A stretch of DNA of 64,000 bases from Bog-473 sp963753115 (GCA_963753115.1 CAVWBB010000014.1:81834-145833); one strand, 5' to 3'. Positions 54,337 through 63,684 are shown, counted from the stretch's first letter. The notes: generated by a model not told the origin, from the sequence alone. Numbers and translations: made by a program.

Positions 54337-55482
54337 ATGCCGCGAAAAGGGATGGTACAGCGGAGATGAGCCAGAGCCAGGCGATCCTGGCTACGTCGCT
54401 TATTTCGCTCGGCACATAGTTTTGACCCCAGCATCGGAAATCAGGGTGAAAGCTGTCCACTGGCTCTGGGAGGATCGCATCCCGCTTGGTGAATTGACCT
54501 TGCTTGCTGGCAGGGAGGGACTCGGAAAAGCACGATCGCCTACACGATGGCAGCGTGGATCACCCAAGGGACCATGAAGGGACGCTTTTACGGTAAGCCG
54601 CGATCGATCCTGGTCGCTGCAACGGAGGACTCCTGGGAGCAGACCATTCCGCGCCTTTTGGCAGCGAATGCCGATCTGAGCAGGGTGTACAGGGTTGACG
54701 TGAAGACCGGGGATGTCCAGGGTTCACTAGATTTGCCCGTTGACATGACCCACTGAGGATCGCGGTCAAGCGGACCGAACCCGCGATGATCCTGCTGGAT
54801 CCGCTTCTGTCAAGGCTGAGCTCTCGTTGACACTCATAAGGACGCGGACGTACGCGTCGCCCTTGAGCCCTTGACCGCATTCGCCAACGAAAAGCGGGTG
54901 TCGATTCTCGGCATCATCCATGTCAACAAGTCGAACAGTGCTGACGCACTGAACGCCGTCATGGGTAGCCGTGCATTTACCGCTGTCGCCCGTGCCGTGC
55001 TCATGGTCGTCAAAAATCCAGAGGATGACACCTGTCTATTCGGCTTGGCCAAGAACAACCTCGGCTCCAAGTCACGACCGGCATACCGATATCGCATCGT
55101 CAGCACCAACGTGGGCAAAGATGAGTTGGGCGACGACGTGATTACCGGGCGTGTCGATTGGGACGGCTCAACTGATCGGTCAGTCGATGACGTCATGCTC
55201 GCAATGAGTGAAGGCGGAATGGATGGGATGTCGGCGGTTGACGAGGCCGCGGCATGGTTGAAGGACTACCTGAACCTCGTCGGTGGATCTAAGGAATCCA
55301 AGCTCATCAAATCTGCGGGAATGCAACAGGGCCATAACGAGCGCACGCTCAAGCACGCAGCTGGGAAACTCAAGGTTCAATATGAGTCGGCGGGTTTCCC
55401 TGCAACGACGATGTGGATACTCCCGGCGACACATCGTCAGCCCGTCCCGGCCAGTGGGGCCGCCAGTGGGGACGTCTCCTGA
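54337..55482 (+). pseudogene. RecA-like AAA ATPase (RepA/AAA_25 type), at least four frame changes
   Basis: Replication-helicase or loader-like ATPase common in actinophages. ATG 54337 with GGGAGG upstream. Pieces in order: PGYVAYFARHIVLTPASEIR and WEDRIPLGELTLLAGREGLGK (Walker A), AAWITQGTMKGRFYGKPRS, ILVAATEDSWE, AMILLDPLLSRLSS (Walker B), VSILGIIHVNKS, VARAVLMVVKNPED, and a winged-helix-like end. Frame changes: ~54348 (aaaaggg), ~54530 (A-run in the Walker A, GKST once one A is added), ~54752, and ~54825. Total about 380 residues if repaired. Confidence 0.72.
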
Positions 55483-55596
55483 ATCTGTCCCAACTGTCCC
55501 AACTGTCCAATGGCGTCTACCAGGACAGTCGTTTATTAACCGTCCCTCCCCCCGCCTAGTTGGGCCAGTGGGGACAAGACTGAGACACGGGCCTGA

Positions 55597-56512
55597 CTAT
55601 GGCCCGACTGGCGATAAGAAAGAAGGACACGGTGACTTCACTATTGCTGCAAGCCCCCGGACGCGCCTCAGCCATCGCGTTGCCATGACGGCCCAACGAA
55701 GAGATCGACGGAGATCCCCGACCGTGACGTAGAACGTCTTCCCGGTTCATGGAAAACGACTTGGGAGACTCCTTTGATGTTCACTGCCACATCCGACTCT
55801 GGGAAAGTCACGCCGGGTATCAATCGGAACGGAACCCGACCTATCTCTGTGTGGCTGTCGATCACTTTCCACGGCTCTCCGAACTTGGGTTTTCCGTGGA
55901 TCTCCAAAGGTCGACTGGCAGCAATTCAATGAAATGCGTTTGTGGCCTGGACCGCGGACGGTGGAGTGTGCGGTGTTTATCGACATTCGACATGCTCCAT
56001 GGAGTATTGCGAGCGGGTGCCGGGATCGCTGCTTATGCCCGAGTTCGTGACCTTGCAGCGCGAAGATCACTGCGAGCACTTCGTCACTTACTCCCTCAGT
56101 GGGAGCCGGTCCGTGAGCCACGTCCCGTCCAGAATGTCGTCCCTCCCCCACTTTCCTACAGTCGGACAATAGGGAAATTCGGTGTGTTTCCCGGGGTGGC
56201 CATCGTTCGCTTCGACCAGATCCCACATGAGTTGATCGAGAGCCGAACGGGTGTTGTGAATGAACTCGCCGACATGGACTCCCCACATCGCCGGTGGAAC
56301 AAGGTCACCATTCCAGGTGAGCACCAGCCAGTTCTTACCTCCGTAGACCTGATGTTTAACGGAGAAGTTGAGATTGGCATTAATGAATGCGTCGGCATTT
56401 CGACTGATGCTCTTGTCTGTTGGTCCGCCCTGACCAACTTGAGGACGTAGCCAAGAGCCATTCAGAAAGCAGCCACCGAAAAAGCAGCGCGTCTCGACCG
56501 AACTTCAGCCAT
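55597..56512 (-). pseudogene. Conserved phage-type protein of unknown function, several frame changes
   Basis: Minus-strand pieces: MAEVRSRRAAF, then NADAFINANLNFSVKHQVYG, VHVGEFIHNTRSALDQLMWD, LVEANDGHPGKHTEFPYC, VLAVIFALQGHE, HPLAILHGA, NVDKHRTLHR, FGEPWKVIDSHTEIG, VTFPESDVAVNIKG. The HNTRSALD...DKHRTLH pattern is that of a common actinobacterial hypothetical family. At least three frame changes, the first in a T5 run near 56480. The end may be at 55668 or 55597. The 56513-56748 gap to the next gene shows nothing. Confidence 0.55.
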
Positions 56513-56748
56513 TTTGGTGATGGCTTCGGCAAATTACCAATCAAAGGCGGTTACAAGTTAGTGACAGACCAGCTCTGACCTGCGCCTTTGTCGTCCTCGA
56601 AGTTTTCTGACCACCTACGACCCCGAGAACTCTCGATCCCCTCGACCGAGCCCATAGAGCTGCACCCTTTCCAGCTCCAGTGGAACCACACGGGGGAAGA
56701 CCCTACCGCCGCGGCCCTACGCCTTCCCGCCCTCGAAGAGGAGAACAC

Positions 56749-57264
56749 ATGACCAACCGTTCGCCGGGAAAACCCGTGCAACCTGGCGAGGCAATTGCAC
56801 TCAAACACGGCGTCTACTCGCCGACACTGGTCGGCACCAAGGCCGAAGAGATAAGGCCCATCATCACATCGGCCGCACCGTGGACCGCCGCACCGGAGTT
56901 TGCGGGAACGTTGGAAATGTACTGTCGGGCGTTGGCAACCGCTTTGCTCGGCTTGGCGCATATTGAGAAGGTCACCGAGCAGAAGGGTTACGGAGCGGTG
57001 CCGAATCGTTTGGTCGAATCGGTGAACGCCATGACCAATACCGCCATGCGTGCCGGGACGTTGCTCGGACTAGATCCGAAGGCCAAGGCCGTGATTCAAA
57101 ATCTTGTCGTCAATACGGAATCATCGTTGGCCGGTATTGATCGGCTCCAGGAAACGGGCCGCGCTATCCGTGAGAAGCGGGCCGCAGAAGCGCCTGACAC
57201 AACTTGTGCCGTTTCGCCTTTGTCCGGCCCACCGCCGCCACACTTTGCGGCATACTCGAAATAA
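56749..57264 (+). CDS. Phage terminase small subunit-like protein (P27 type)
   Basis: 171 residues, ATG 56749 with GAGGAG upstream. ALKHGVYSPTLVGTKAEEIR start, helical centre, and end AMRAGTLLGLDPKAKAVIQN, a pattern typical of P27-like small terminase subunits. It would recognise DNA for packaging with the large subunit at 59858. The intact frame is notable among its broken neighbours. Confidence 0.6.
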   Translation: MTNRSPGKPVQPGEAIALKHGVYSPTLVGTKAEEIRPIITSAAPWTAAPEFAGTLEMYCRALATALLGLAHIEKVTEQKGYGAVPNRLVESVNAMTNTAMRAGTLLGLDPKAKAVIQNLVVNTESSLAGIDRLQETGRAIREKRAAEAPDTTCAVSPLSGPPPPHFAAYSK

Positions 57265-57357
57265 AGCCAGGAAGTGACGCTGACGATGCGTTGAAGACGC
57301 CACGCAGAGCCCCCTAGACGCACGTCTAACGTCACGGAACCTTTACCCTGCCCAACG

Positions 57358-57489
57358 GTGCCAGCCGTATTGCCCGCACCAAATTTTGTTGCTGAGAAGG
57401 TCGATGAAAGTGGCGTCCGGAGCGTGATGGAAATGATCGGATGGCTCGTAGCCCAGAAGGTCAATGCCGAGCGTTGCCACTGTCCCTAG
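57358..57489 (+). CDS. Possible 43-residue protein
   Basis: GTG 57358 to TAG 57489: FVAEKVDESGVRSVMEMIGW, then LVAQKVNAERC. Amphipathic and protein-like, but no ribosome-binding site. Nothing else is visible in 57265-57590. Confidence 0.3.
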   Translation: MPAVLPAPNFVAEKVDESGVRSVMEMIGWLVAQKVNAERCHCP

Positions 57490-57592
57490 ATGCAACCTGG
57501 ACGATCCGTCCAAGGGTCGCTGAAGACGAACAACGGATCTCCGTGACCGCCGAAAGGATGCGCCCGGCGATAAATCAGCCGAGCAGTTTCGA

Positions 57593-57823
57593 TTACTGGC
57601 GCTGACGCTTCACAGCTGGCCCGCCGACGATGTAAAGCACCAGGGCCGCACAGAATACGACTCCTACCAAAATGGTGGACTGGAACACGGTCCCGATAAT
57701 CGCGCTGGCCACGAACAACCATGCGATGTCTCTGACTCTGTGGACCTTCACCGGTCGCGGTGGTGGCTTCTGGAACCGGACGTTGAGATCGATCTCCTGC
57801 TTGCGTGGCTGGTCTTCACTCAT
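57593..57823 (-). CDS. Small membrane protein
   Basis: 76 residues from ATG 57823 (GTG 57832 also possible). Charged N-terminus, then two hydrophobic helices (DIAWLFVASAIIGTVFQ, ILVGVVFCAALVLYIV). Not recognised; on the opposite strand to the packaging genes. Confidence 0.55.
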   Translation of the reverse strand: MSEDQPRKQEIDLNVRFQKPPPRPVKVHRVRDIAWLFVASAIIGTVFQSTILVGVVFCAALVLYIVGGPAVKRQRQ

Positions 57824-57839
57824 GAGGGCCACCTTTCAC

Positions 57840-58286
57840 CACCATTATAGGCCCTGCCGAATACTCCATAAGAGAACCACGGTAAGTGTGTCTATTGGTT
57901 GCCTTTGTAAGTTGTCTGTGCGCCCGCGTGAGACCACGAGATTTCGCAGGGGTCGTCTGGGTGCGGCTGACGAGGAGCGGACCCAGAGAAGTTAGCGACT
58001 ATGGCTTGTCAAGCCCTGTACCCCTTGAGCCGCTGATCTGGCTATATCCGCAGGTCATAGGCAGATATGGGCGTGTCCGGCCCCGTCCAGACGTCTGAAT
58101 ATGCCGCGGATATGCCGCGGGCCTTGCGAGAAACCCCATTTTCGAGGGTCGTGGGGGAGTGCCGAAAAGGCAAGCGATATTCGCCGACCCGTTCAGGGCC
58201 TTCAATCCCCACGCTACTGACCGCCAAATTTTTTTAGCAGATTTTCCTCGCCCTATAGGGCATTTATTGACAGGAGCATTAACCGA
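57840..58286. promoter_or_regulatory. 447-bp gene-free region with operator-like motifs
   Basis: Contains tcaagccctgtacc (58009-58022, inverted copy upstream of int), the palindrome aatatgccgcggatatgccgcgg (58098-58120), a T-run (58228-58236) and the palindrome CCCTATAGGG (58251-58260) before the next gene. Probable control region for the packaging operon. Confidence 0.45.
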
Positions 58287-58919
58287 ATGACCCCATTTAC
58301 GAACCGTCCGCTTCCGGACATTCCGCTATCAAATGACCAAGGACGGCGGCGAGGAAATGACGACCTCGCCAAGGCCCTGGCCGACCTGACCGAGCGCGAA
58401 GAGATGGCGAAGCGACTACGGACCCGCAGTGAGATCCACACACGCCAGGCCGCTCTTCTGCTGAAGGAATGGCGTGCGTTGGAGGACCAGCAGGAGGCGG
58501 CATTCCAAAAGCGGCGCCTTATGCCTGCCCTTGCTAGGGCCGAACTGACCCGCCGAAAGACGGCCGAAATCGTCGCTAAGACAGAGAAGCCCAAACGAGG
58601 ACCGAAAAGGTACGGCGACGGCGAGATTGCTGACCTCCAGGCGGCCAAAGGCGCGCGAACCCTCCAGTCAATCGAGGACGAGCACACCCGACTTCTCGCC
58701 GAGTTCGATCAGATCGCCGCAGGTGTCGCCACGGTTGAACGGAATCTTATGGCGAGTGCCGGACAGATCCGGATTCAGAAGGAACGCCAGACGGCCGTCA
58801 GAGCCGCCCAGAAGGACCGTGAAGCGGACGAATGGCTCTGGAAGGCCAACACCGCCACCGATCCCACTTTGAGGGCTGCATATCTCCTGAGGGCCGAAGG
58901 GAAGACCGATGAGGACTGA
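58287..58919 (+). CDS. Coiled-coil protein of unknown function
   Basis: 210 residues, ATG 58287 with AGGAG upstream. Almost wholly helical and charged: LTEREEMAKRLRTRSEIHTR, RRKTAEIVAKTEKPKRGPKR, DEHTRLLAEFDQIAAG. Possible scaffold-like or DNA-binding role from position before the packaging genes; unproven. Overlaps the next small gene by 11 bases. Confidence 0.65.
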   Translation: MTPFTNRPLPDIPLSNDQGRRRGNDDLAKALADLTEREEMAKRLRTRSEIHTRQAALLLKEWRALEDQQEAAFQKRRLMPALARAELTRRKTAEIVAKTEKPKRGPKRYGDGEIADLQAAKGARTLQSIEDEHTRLLAEFDQIAAGVATVERNLMASAGQIRIQKERQTAVRAAQKDREADEWLWKANTATDPTLRAAYLLRAEGKTDED

Positions 58920-59079
58920 CCTGGCTCCCGCCGTTCACGTTGTCTGCCAGTCGGATGATCTGGTGGTCGCCCGAGTTCGTCACGGCGGCATCCACGACGT
59001 CACGCACGGCCCTGTAACGTGGTTGGGACTGCTCCTGTGGCGAGGATTTCGGCTGCTGCCACGTTCTGGCGGTTCGTGA
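58909..59079 (+). CDS. Small protein of 56 residues
   Basis: ATG 58909 to TGA 59079. Contains LAPAVHVVCQSDDLVVARV and DVTHGPVTWLGLLLWRG. Starts inside the end of the coiled-coil gene. Not recognised. Confidence 0.45.
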   Translation: MRTDLAPAVHVVCQSDDLVVARVRHGGIHDVTHGPVTWLGLLLWRGFRLLPRSGGS

Positions 59080-59097
59080 ACTGACCGGGGCGCACTG

Positions 59098-59304
59098 ATG
59101 CGACTGGTCCCCAGCCTTGAGCACCTGGTCATGAACGCAGTTCGTGAGAACGCCCTGGCCAGCACGAACGAAGTTGCCAGGCACGTCAACAAAGCAGGCG
59201 AAAACGCTGGGCGCGATCAGGTTCGCAAGACCCTCCGGACGCTGGAAGAGCGCGGCGTCCTGAAGAACATCGGACAAGACAGGGACGCCTGGAGGTTGCC
59301 GTGA
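59098..59304 (+). CDS. Small winged-helix protein
   Basis: 68 residues: SLEHLVMNAVRENALASTNE, VARHVNKAG, VRKTLRTLEERGVLKNIGQD form a helix-turn-helix followed by a wing. DNA-binding is likely. Overlaps the next gene by 4 bases. Confidence 0.65.
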   Translation: MRLVPSLEHLVMNAVRENALASTNEVARHVNKAGENAGRDQVRKTLRTLEERGVLKNIGQDRDAWRLP

Positions 59305-59681
59305 GCGCCACCGCATTCCCAGGCGAACGCCAATGTTCGGGAAAACGCCCTTACAGCACCAAACGGGACGCCAAAGACGCCGCCCGAGTCACAAATGCAG
59401 TCGGTGGTCGGCGCGTTCACGCCTATCGGTGCGGCAACTGCGATTTATTCCACCTAGGGCACGAGGCCCGATGGTCCCCAGAGGAGATTTTGAATGTTCA
59501 AACGGAAGAGACAGACGCAGAGGCCCAGACGCCGACCGTGAACCCCTGGAAGCGATTGGGCAACCTTGAACGGGCGCGGCTGAAGGTCGAACTTCAGTTG
59601 GCGAACCCCAACCTCGCCGCGAATCACCGCCCCAACTTGAACGCAAGCTCACCAGCATCTCTGACGAGATCGAACCACTGA
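59301..59681 (+). CDS. Zinc-finger protein, phage type
   Basis: GTG 59301. CSGKRPYSTKRDAKDAARV, HAYRCGNCDLFHLGH form a Cys/His finger common in actinophage proteins. After ~59600 the frame changes: the phase of the next gene reads LERKLTSISDEIEPLKEAVV and MELDPSW up to ~59857, so the real product may be longer. Confident only for the first 75 residues. Confidence 0.6.
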   Translation: MSATAFPGERQCSGKRPYSTKRDAKDAARVTNAVGGRRVHAYRCGNCDLFHLGHEARWSPEEILNVQTEETDAEAQTPTVNPWKRLGNLERARLKVELQLANPNLAANHRPNLNASSPASLTRSNH

Positions 59682-59857
59682 AAGAGGCCGTCGTCATGGA
59701 ACTAGATCCGAGTTGGAACGTTCAAATGACAAAGATCGGCGTTCTCAAGGATGGGGACCCTGACCGGGAATGGTTTTTGGAGTCGGTGCGTCGTTCTCAA
59801 GGTGCTTTAACGGAGGGCGGGTCGCCGGGACTGACCGTGAGTTGCAGCAGATTCTCA

Positions 59858-61348
59858 ATGACAGCACCGACTGAATCGCTGGATTTACTCGCTGCTCTGA
59901 CCGATTCAACTGGCACATGGGGCTCACTGGCGACCAACGACCAATGGGCGGATGCCGAAAGCATCCTGTCGCTTGATGGCGGCCCGCGCCGGCACGTCAT
60001 CGGGCGCTCGAAGGGTTACAGCAAGACTCGCGACGTTGCCGCACTGTCTCTGGTCGCTCTGCTGACGCAATTCCCGCCCTCCGCACAGGGATTCGCCGCC
60101 GCGGCCGACGCCGACCAGGCCGGATTCTTGCGCCAGGCCATGGCGGGATTTGTCGAGGGCACGCCGGAGTTAAAAGACCGCATCAGGATCGACGCTCGCA
60201 AGGTCTCAACCGAGCGTGGTGCCGAAATACACATCTTGGCCGCCGATAGCGCAGGCGCTCACGGAATTTTGCCGTACTGGCTGGTCTGTGACGAACTCTG
60301 CAACTGGCCCGACGACAAGCGCCATCGCGATTTCTTCGACAACCTCTGGGCTGGCTTGGTCAAGGTGAAGGACAGCCGCGGAATCATCATTTCGACCGCT
60401 GGCACGCCCGAGCATTTCAGTAAACGCATTTTCGAGACAGCCAAGTCCGAACCGGGTTGGAGAACGAGCATCCTTCACGGTCCGCCGCCATGGATCGACC
60501 CCGCAGAGATCGCGGCCGAACAACGCCGCATGTTTCCGAGCGCCTTTGCCCGTTTGTGGCTCAATGAGTGGGCCGCGGCGGAAGACTCCGTGGCTGACCC
60601 AGACGACGTGGACGCCGCCTGCGTACTGGTCGGTCCGCTGGCACCTGACGAGTCGCATAATTACGTCTGCACCATTGACCTGGCCCAAAAACGCGATAAC
60701 GCCGTGGCGGTAATCGCCCATGCTGAGCACGGCGAGCATGGCACCCGCGTGGTGGTGGACAGGATGCAGGTATGGGAGCCCCGGCGCTTCCACAACGTGC
60801 CCCTAGACGACGTGCGACTCTGGCTGACTGAGTTTTGCCGGTCGTACCGAGCGAAATTGATCTACGACCCCGATCAGGCCTATTTGATGGTCGAGCAGCT
60901 CCGGAAGACCGGAATCCGCACGGAGGAATTCGTATTCTCTTCGACGTCGGTCAGCCGCCTTGCTATGGCACTCACCCAGGCTCTACGGGGCCGAACGGTA
61001 CTCCTGCCCGACGATGACGAACTACGCAAAGAGTTGCTAGCGGTCCGTCTGCGCGAGATATCGCCGCACGTCATGAAAATCGAAACCGTGGGCAATGGGC
61101 ACGATGACCGAGCCATCGCCGTGGCGCTTGCTATTCACGAATTCACGTCACACTCCGTCGGTCCCGACCGACCCGGCTGGGTTGACGACTTCGAGCGCGA
61201 GTTTTCAGAGATGAAGGCCCAGCCATGGTCCCTGTCGAGCCCCATGCCACGGGTGCAACCGGATCAGCGCACAGTGGCGACCCTGGATTTCCTTCAGCAG
61301 GTGCAGAAAGCGCCTGGTTGGAACACCTGGACTCAACATCGTTCATAA
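59858..61348 (+). CDS. Phage terminase large subunit
   Basis: ATP-driven DNA packaging motor. 496 residues from ATG 59858 (MTAPTESLDLLAALTD); the frame is open from 59696, but that part seems to belong to another protein. ATPase: atypical Walker A GRSKGYSKT, Walker B LPYWLVCDEL, IIISTAGTP; C-terminal RNase H-like nuclease with CTIDLAQKRDNA, LIYDPDQAYLM and DDRAIAVALAIHE acidic residues. The frame is intact. Confidence 0.87.
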   Translation: MTAPTESLDLLAALTDSTGTWGSLATNDQWADAESILSLDGGPRRHVIGRSKGYSKTRDVAALSLVALLTQFPPSAQGFAAAADADQAGFLRQAMAGFVEGTPELKDRIRIDARKVSTERGAEIHILAADSAGAHGILPYWLVCDELCNWPDDKRHRDFFDNLWAGLVKVKDSRGIIISTAGTPEHFSKRIFETAKSEPGWRTSILHGPPPWIDPAEIAAEQRRMFPSAFARLWLNEWAAAEDSVADPDDVDAACVLVGPLAPDESHNYVCTIDLAQKRDNAVAVIAHAEHGEHGTRVVVDRMQVWEPRRFHNVPLDDVRLWLTEFCRSYRAKLIYDPDQAYLMVEQLRKTGIRTEEFVFSSTSVSRLAMALTQALRGRTVLLPDDDELRKELLAVRLREISPHVMKIETVGNGHDDRAIAVALAIHEFTSHSVGPDRPGWVDDFEREFSEMKAQPWSLSSPMPRVQPDQRTVATLDFLQQVQKAPGWNTWTQHRS

Positions 61349-61355
61349 AAGTCCT

Positions 61356-61473
61356 CTCGGTAAGTGCATGGGAATTGACGCTTACCGAGAAGCCTGGCAG
61401 TGGGTCACACCGCTGTCAGGCACTATCGCCCGCACAGGCGAAGAGGTTGACCAGAGGGCCTACGGGCCGGTCA
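61356..61473 (+). other. Run of four stem-loops after the terminase gene
   Basis: CTCGGTAAG/CTTACCGAG (61356-61364, 61381-61389, perfect 9 bp), GCCTGGCAG/CTGTCAGGC (61392-61400, 61413-61421), CGCC/GGCG (61427-61440) and GACC/GGTC (61449-61472). A structured untranslated region or a processing site. Confidence 0.45.
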
Positions 61474-61484
61474 TCACGCTATAG
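61368..61484 (+). CDS. Possible 38-residue protein
   Basis: ATG 61368 to TAG 61484: GIDAYREAWQWVTPLSGTIA, RTGEEVDQRAYGPV. Reads like a protein but has no ribosome-binding site and lies in the stem-loop region. The rest of 61349-61599 shows nothing else; no portal gene is there. Confidence 0.35.
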   Translation: MGIDAYREAWQWVTPLSGTIARTGEEVDQRAYGPVITL

Positions 61485-61599
61485 GTGCGGACGAATGCAA
61501 CACCAGCAACAAAAGAGGCGCAGAGAACCGCGCAGAGGGCCGTCAGGCCCGCGTTTAGTCGTTTCACACTCAAACCTCTTAATACGAAAGGAGCCAAAT

Positions 61600-61942
61600 A
61601 TGGCTTCGCTTCCCCCCGTCTCTGAACTTGTTCAGCGGCGATCCGTCCGTCTGCGAGTCAGACGGCAGTCCCAAGCCCAACAAGGTGGCGGACCGCTTGA
61701 CGCAGTACCAGAAGGTGCTTGCGAAGAGTATTGAAGAAGGCCTGCGCGGCGATGTCGTCAAGACAAACGGCGTGGGTAACGGCGTGGTGCCGACTTACCG
61801 ATCTCGCAAAATGTACGAGCGAGAGATGGCCAACGATGCCAATGACGGTGGCTTGAAGAAGTCACAGGGTGACTTGGTTGCTCGGAATATTGCCGAGATG
61901 CTCGATGAGCCAATTTCGAAAGAATGGACCCTGACAGTCCCG
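61600..61942 (+). CDS. Phage major capsid protein, 5' exon
   Basis: ATG 61600 with GAAAGGAG six bases upstream. MASLPP then, after dropping one C from the C6 run at 61611-61616, SLNLFSGDPSVCESDGSPKP, SIEEGLRGDVVKTNGVGNGV, PTYRSRKMYEREMANDANDG, DLVARNIAEMLDEPISKEWT and LTVP. This ends where the group I intron begins. The reading stays open into the intron as Arg-rich nonsense to 62077. Confidence 0.68.
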
Positions 61943-62287
61943 TGCCTCAGGAATCGTGCCCTTCGATCTCTTCGGGATCGCCGCCTAGCGATAGGCGTGA
62001 ACAATGGGACTAGTCGCAGAGCGGTGAAGCGCCTGCGAAACTGCTATTCCCACGTCCTCGAACTGTGTGGGACGTAACACCGAGAATTGCTGGAATATCC
62101 GAGCATCCGTCTACACCACAACGTGACGAGCAATCGTGAGCGTGATGGTTTGAGAAGTAGCGGTGCGGACAATCAGCAGCGGAGCCACCTACTAGGTGGA
62201 ACGTTCAGAGACCATGCACGTGCCCCGTGTCAGCGGGTGAAGATATGGTCCGAACTACACGGCGACGTGTAGAGGCTGGCAGAAATG
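61943..62287 (+). ncRNA. Group I self-splicing intron
   Basis: Core sequences in order: P aattgctggaa (62085-62095), Q aatcagcagc (62171-62180), R gttcagagaccat (62203-62215), S aagatatggtcc (62240-62251). Helices: P4 tgctg/cagca (62088-62092, 62174-62178), P6 ccacc/ggtgg (62185-62199), P7 gaccat/atggtc (62210-62215, 62245-62250), P8 cccg/cggg (62224-62237), P9 ctacac/gtgtag (62255-62272). Possible P3 gggacgt/acgtgccc and P1 with exon gtcccg. The borders are set by protein continuity; the last base G62287 fits the omega-G, but the exon's last base is G, not the usual U, so the 5' border may be off by a few bases. Confidence 0.85.
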
Positions 62288-63684
62288 ACCAACCCCGCCG
62301 CATAGCGGTGAGTAACAACGTTGACACCGTTTAGAAATAGCTTTCCCCGCATCCGCGGAGCTGGCACATCACACAGATACAAGGTTGTGGACGGAATCAC
62401 AGGATCTGGGACCGCGAACATCACTTCGCTCAACCCAGGCTTCCTGGAGAACTCCACGACAACCACGCCGGGTTCCGGTATCAACTTGGTTCGACCCAAC
62501 TACGTGAGTTACGCCGGTTACGACGTTAACCAGCAGTACGTGTCGTCGGGTCTTTCCGACAGTTTGACCTGGCAGAGTGAATATCAAGGAGCTGGGTTCG
62601 ATGATGTACGCAGCTTGTCGGCAACGGCATTGCTGTATGCGTCGATGTTGGCCGAAGAGCGAACGATTTTGTTCGGTCGAGGCACCACGGCAAATGGGTA
62701 TTCCGGCGTTATGACGGCTCCCACGTCCGTAACGGCGACGACTGTCTCCGCTTCGATTGCTCCGACGTCCTCGCTGACTCCCTTTACTGGGGGCGCAGTT
62801 TGGTACATCGTGGCCGCCGATGCCGGTGACCTGATCTCGGCAAACGGTCAGCTCCACCAGGGGCCGACCACAGCCGCCGCGTCAGTGAGTGCGGTTAGTT
62901 CAACACAGGCGCTCCAAGTCACCATTGGTGGTGGCGTTACCGGAGCGCTGGGTTACAACCTTTTCACCGCCTCTGTTCAGAGTGGCCCGTACTACTGGGC
63001 TGGTCGGAGCGGATACAACGTCATCTATGCCTCTGGGCAGGCGACAAGCGGTGCAACGGCTACGGCGAGCGCAGCCGACCGAGTGCCCAGTCATTTAACT
63101 ATGACGGGATTTTCGCTGGGCTGTCCTCTGGAACCAATACCGGTTACACCAAGACCCTTAATGCTCCGCTGTCTACGACGAGTCCCGGCAGTGAATATTT
63201 CACGGCCATGGCGAGTCTGTACGACAACGTAAAGGGTTCGCCGGACGAGCTGTGGATGAACGGGTACGACAGGCTCCAATTGTCGAATGCTCTGTTGAAC
63301 AACGCATCCAATAGCGCGTATCGCGTGATGATCCACAACAACCAGAGTGACAACACGACGGCTGGAGTGGTTGTGCAGACACTGTTGAACCCGGTGACGG
63401 GCGACGCCGTGTCGGTGAATGCTCATCCGTGGTTCCCGCAGGGCGTTTCCTTCCTGAGGCAGAAGACACTTCCTATGCCTCAGAGCAACATTTCGGAAAC
63501 GTTCGCTGTCGCTTGCGCCCAGGACTTTTTGCAAGTCAACTGGCCCGCAATCGACATGACGTACTCCAGCTCCACATTTTGGATCACGACCCTTTGTAAC
63601 TATGCCCCTCAGTGGCAGGCTTTGGTGACTGGAATCCAAGGTGTCGGAGTGCCCGCGCTCTTCCCGAGCGAGGGAGATTCCTAA
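62288..63684 (+). CDS. Phage major capsid protein, 3' exon, with frame changes
   Basis: Follows the intron in the same phase: TNPAA, then (one base missing near 62302) AVSNNVDTV, then TPFRNSFPRIRGAGTSHRYK, VVDGITGSGTANITSLNPGF, YVSYAGYDVNQQYV, LSATALLYASMLAEERTILF. The next change is at ~63090: SFNYDGIFAGLSSGTNTGYT, EYFTAMASLYDNVKGSPDEL ... ending at TAA 63684. With the first exon about 575 residues. HK97-type capsid by pattern; no separate portal or protease gene was seen. Confidence 0.7.

Noticed and set aside
55749..56450. Plus-strand 233-codon frame
   Set aside because: The opposite strand carries conserved protein pieces (HNTRSALDQLMWD, DKHRTLH); this frame lacks any such pattern.
61628..62077. 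Homing endonuclease in the intron
   Set aside because: The frame is capsid sequence up to LTVP (61942) and then Arg-rich intron read-through. No LAGLIDADG, GIY-YIG or HNH motif, and no room in 345 nt.
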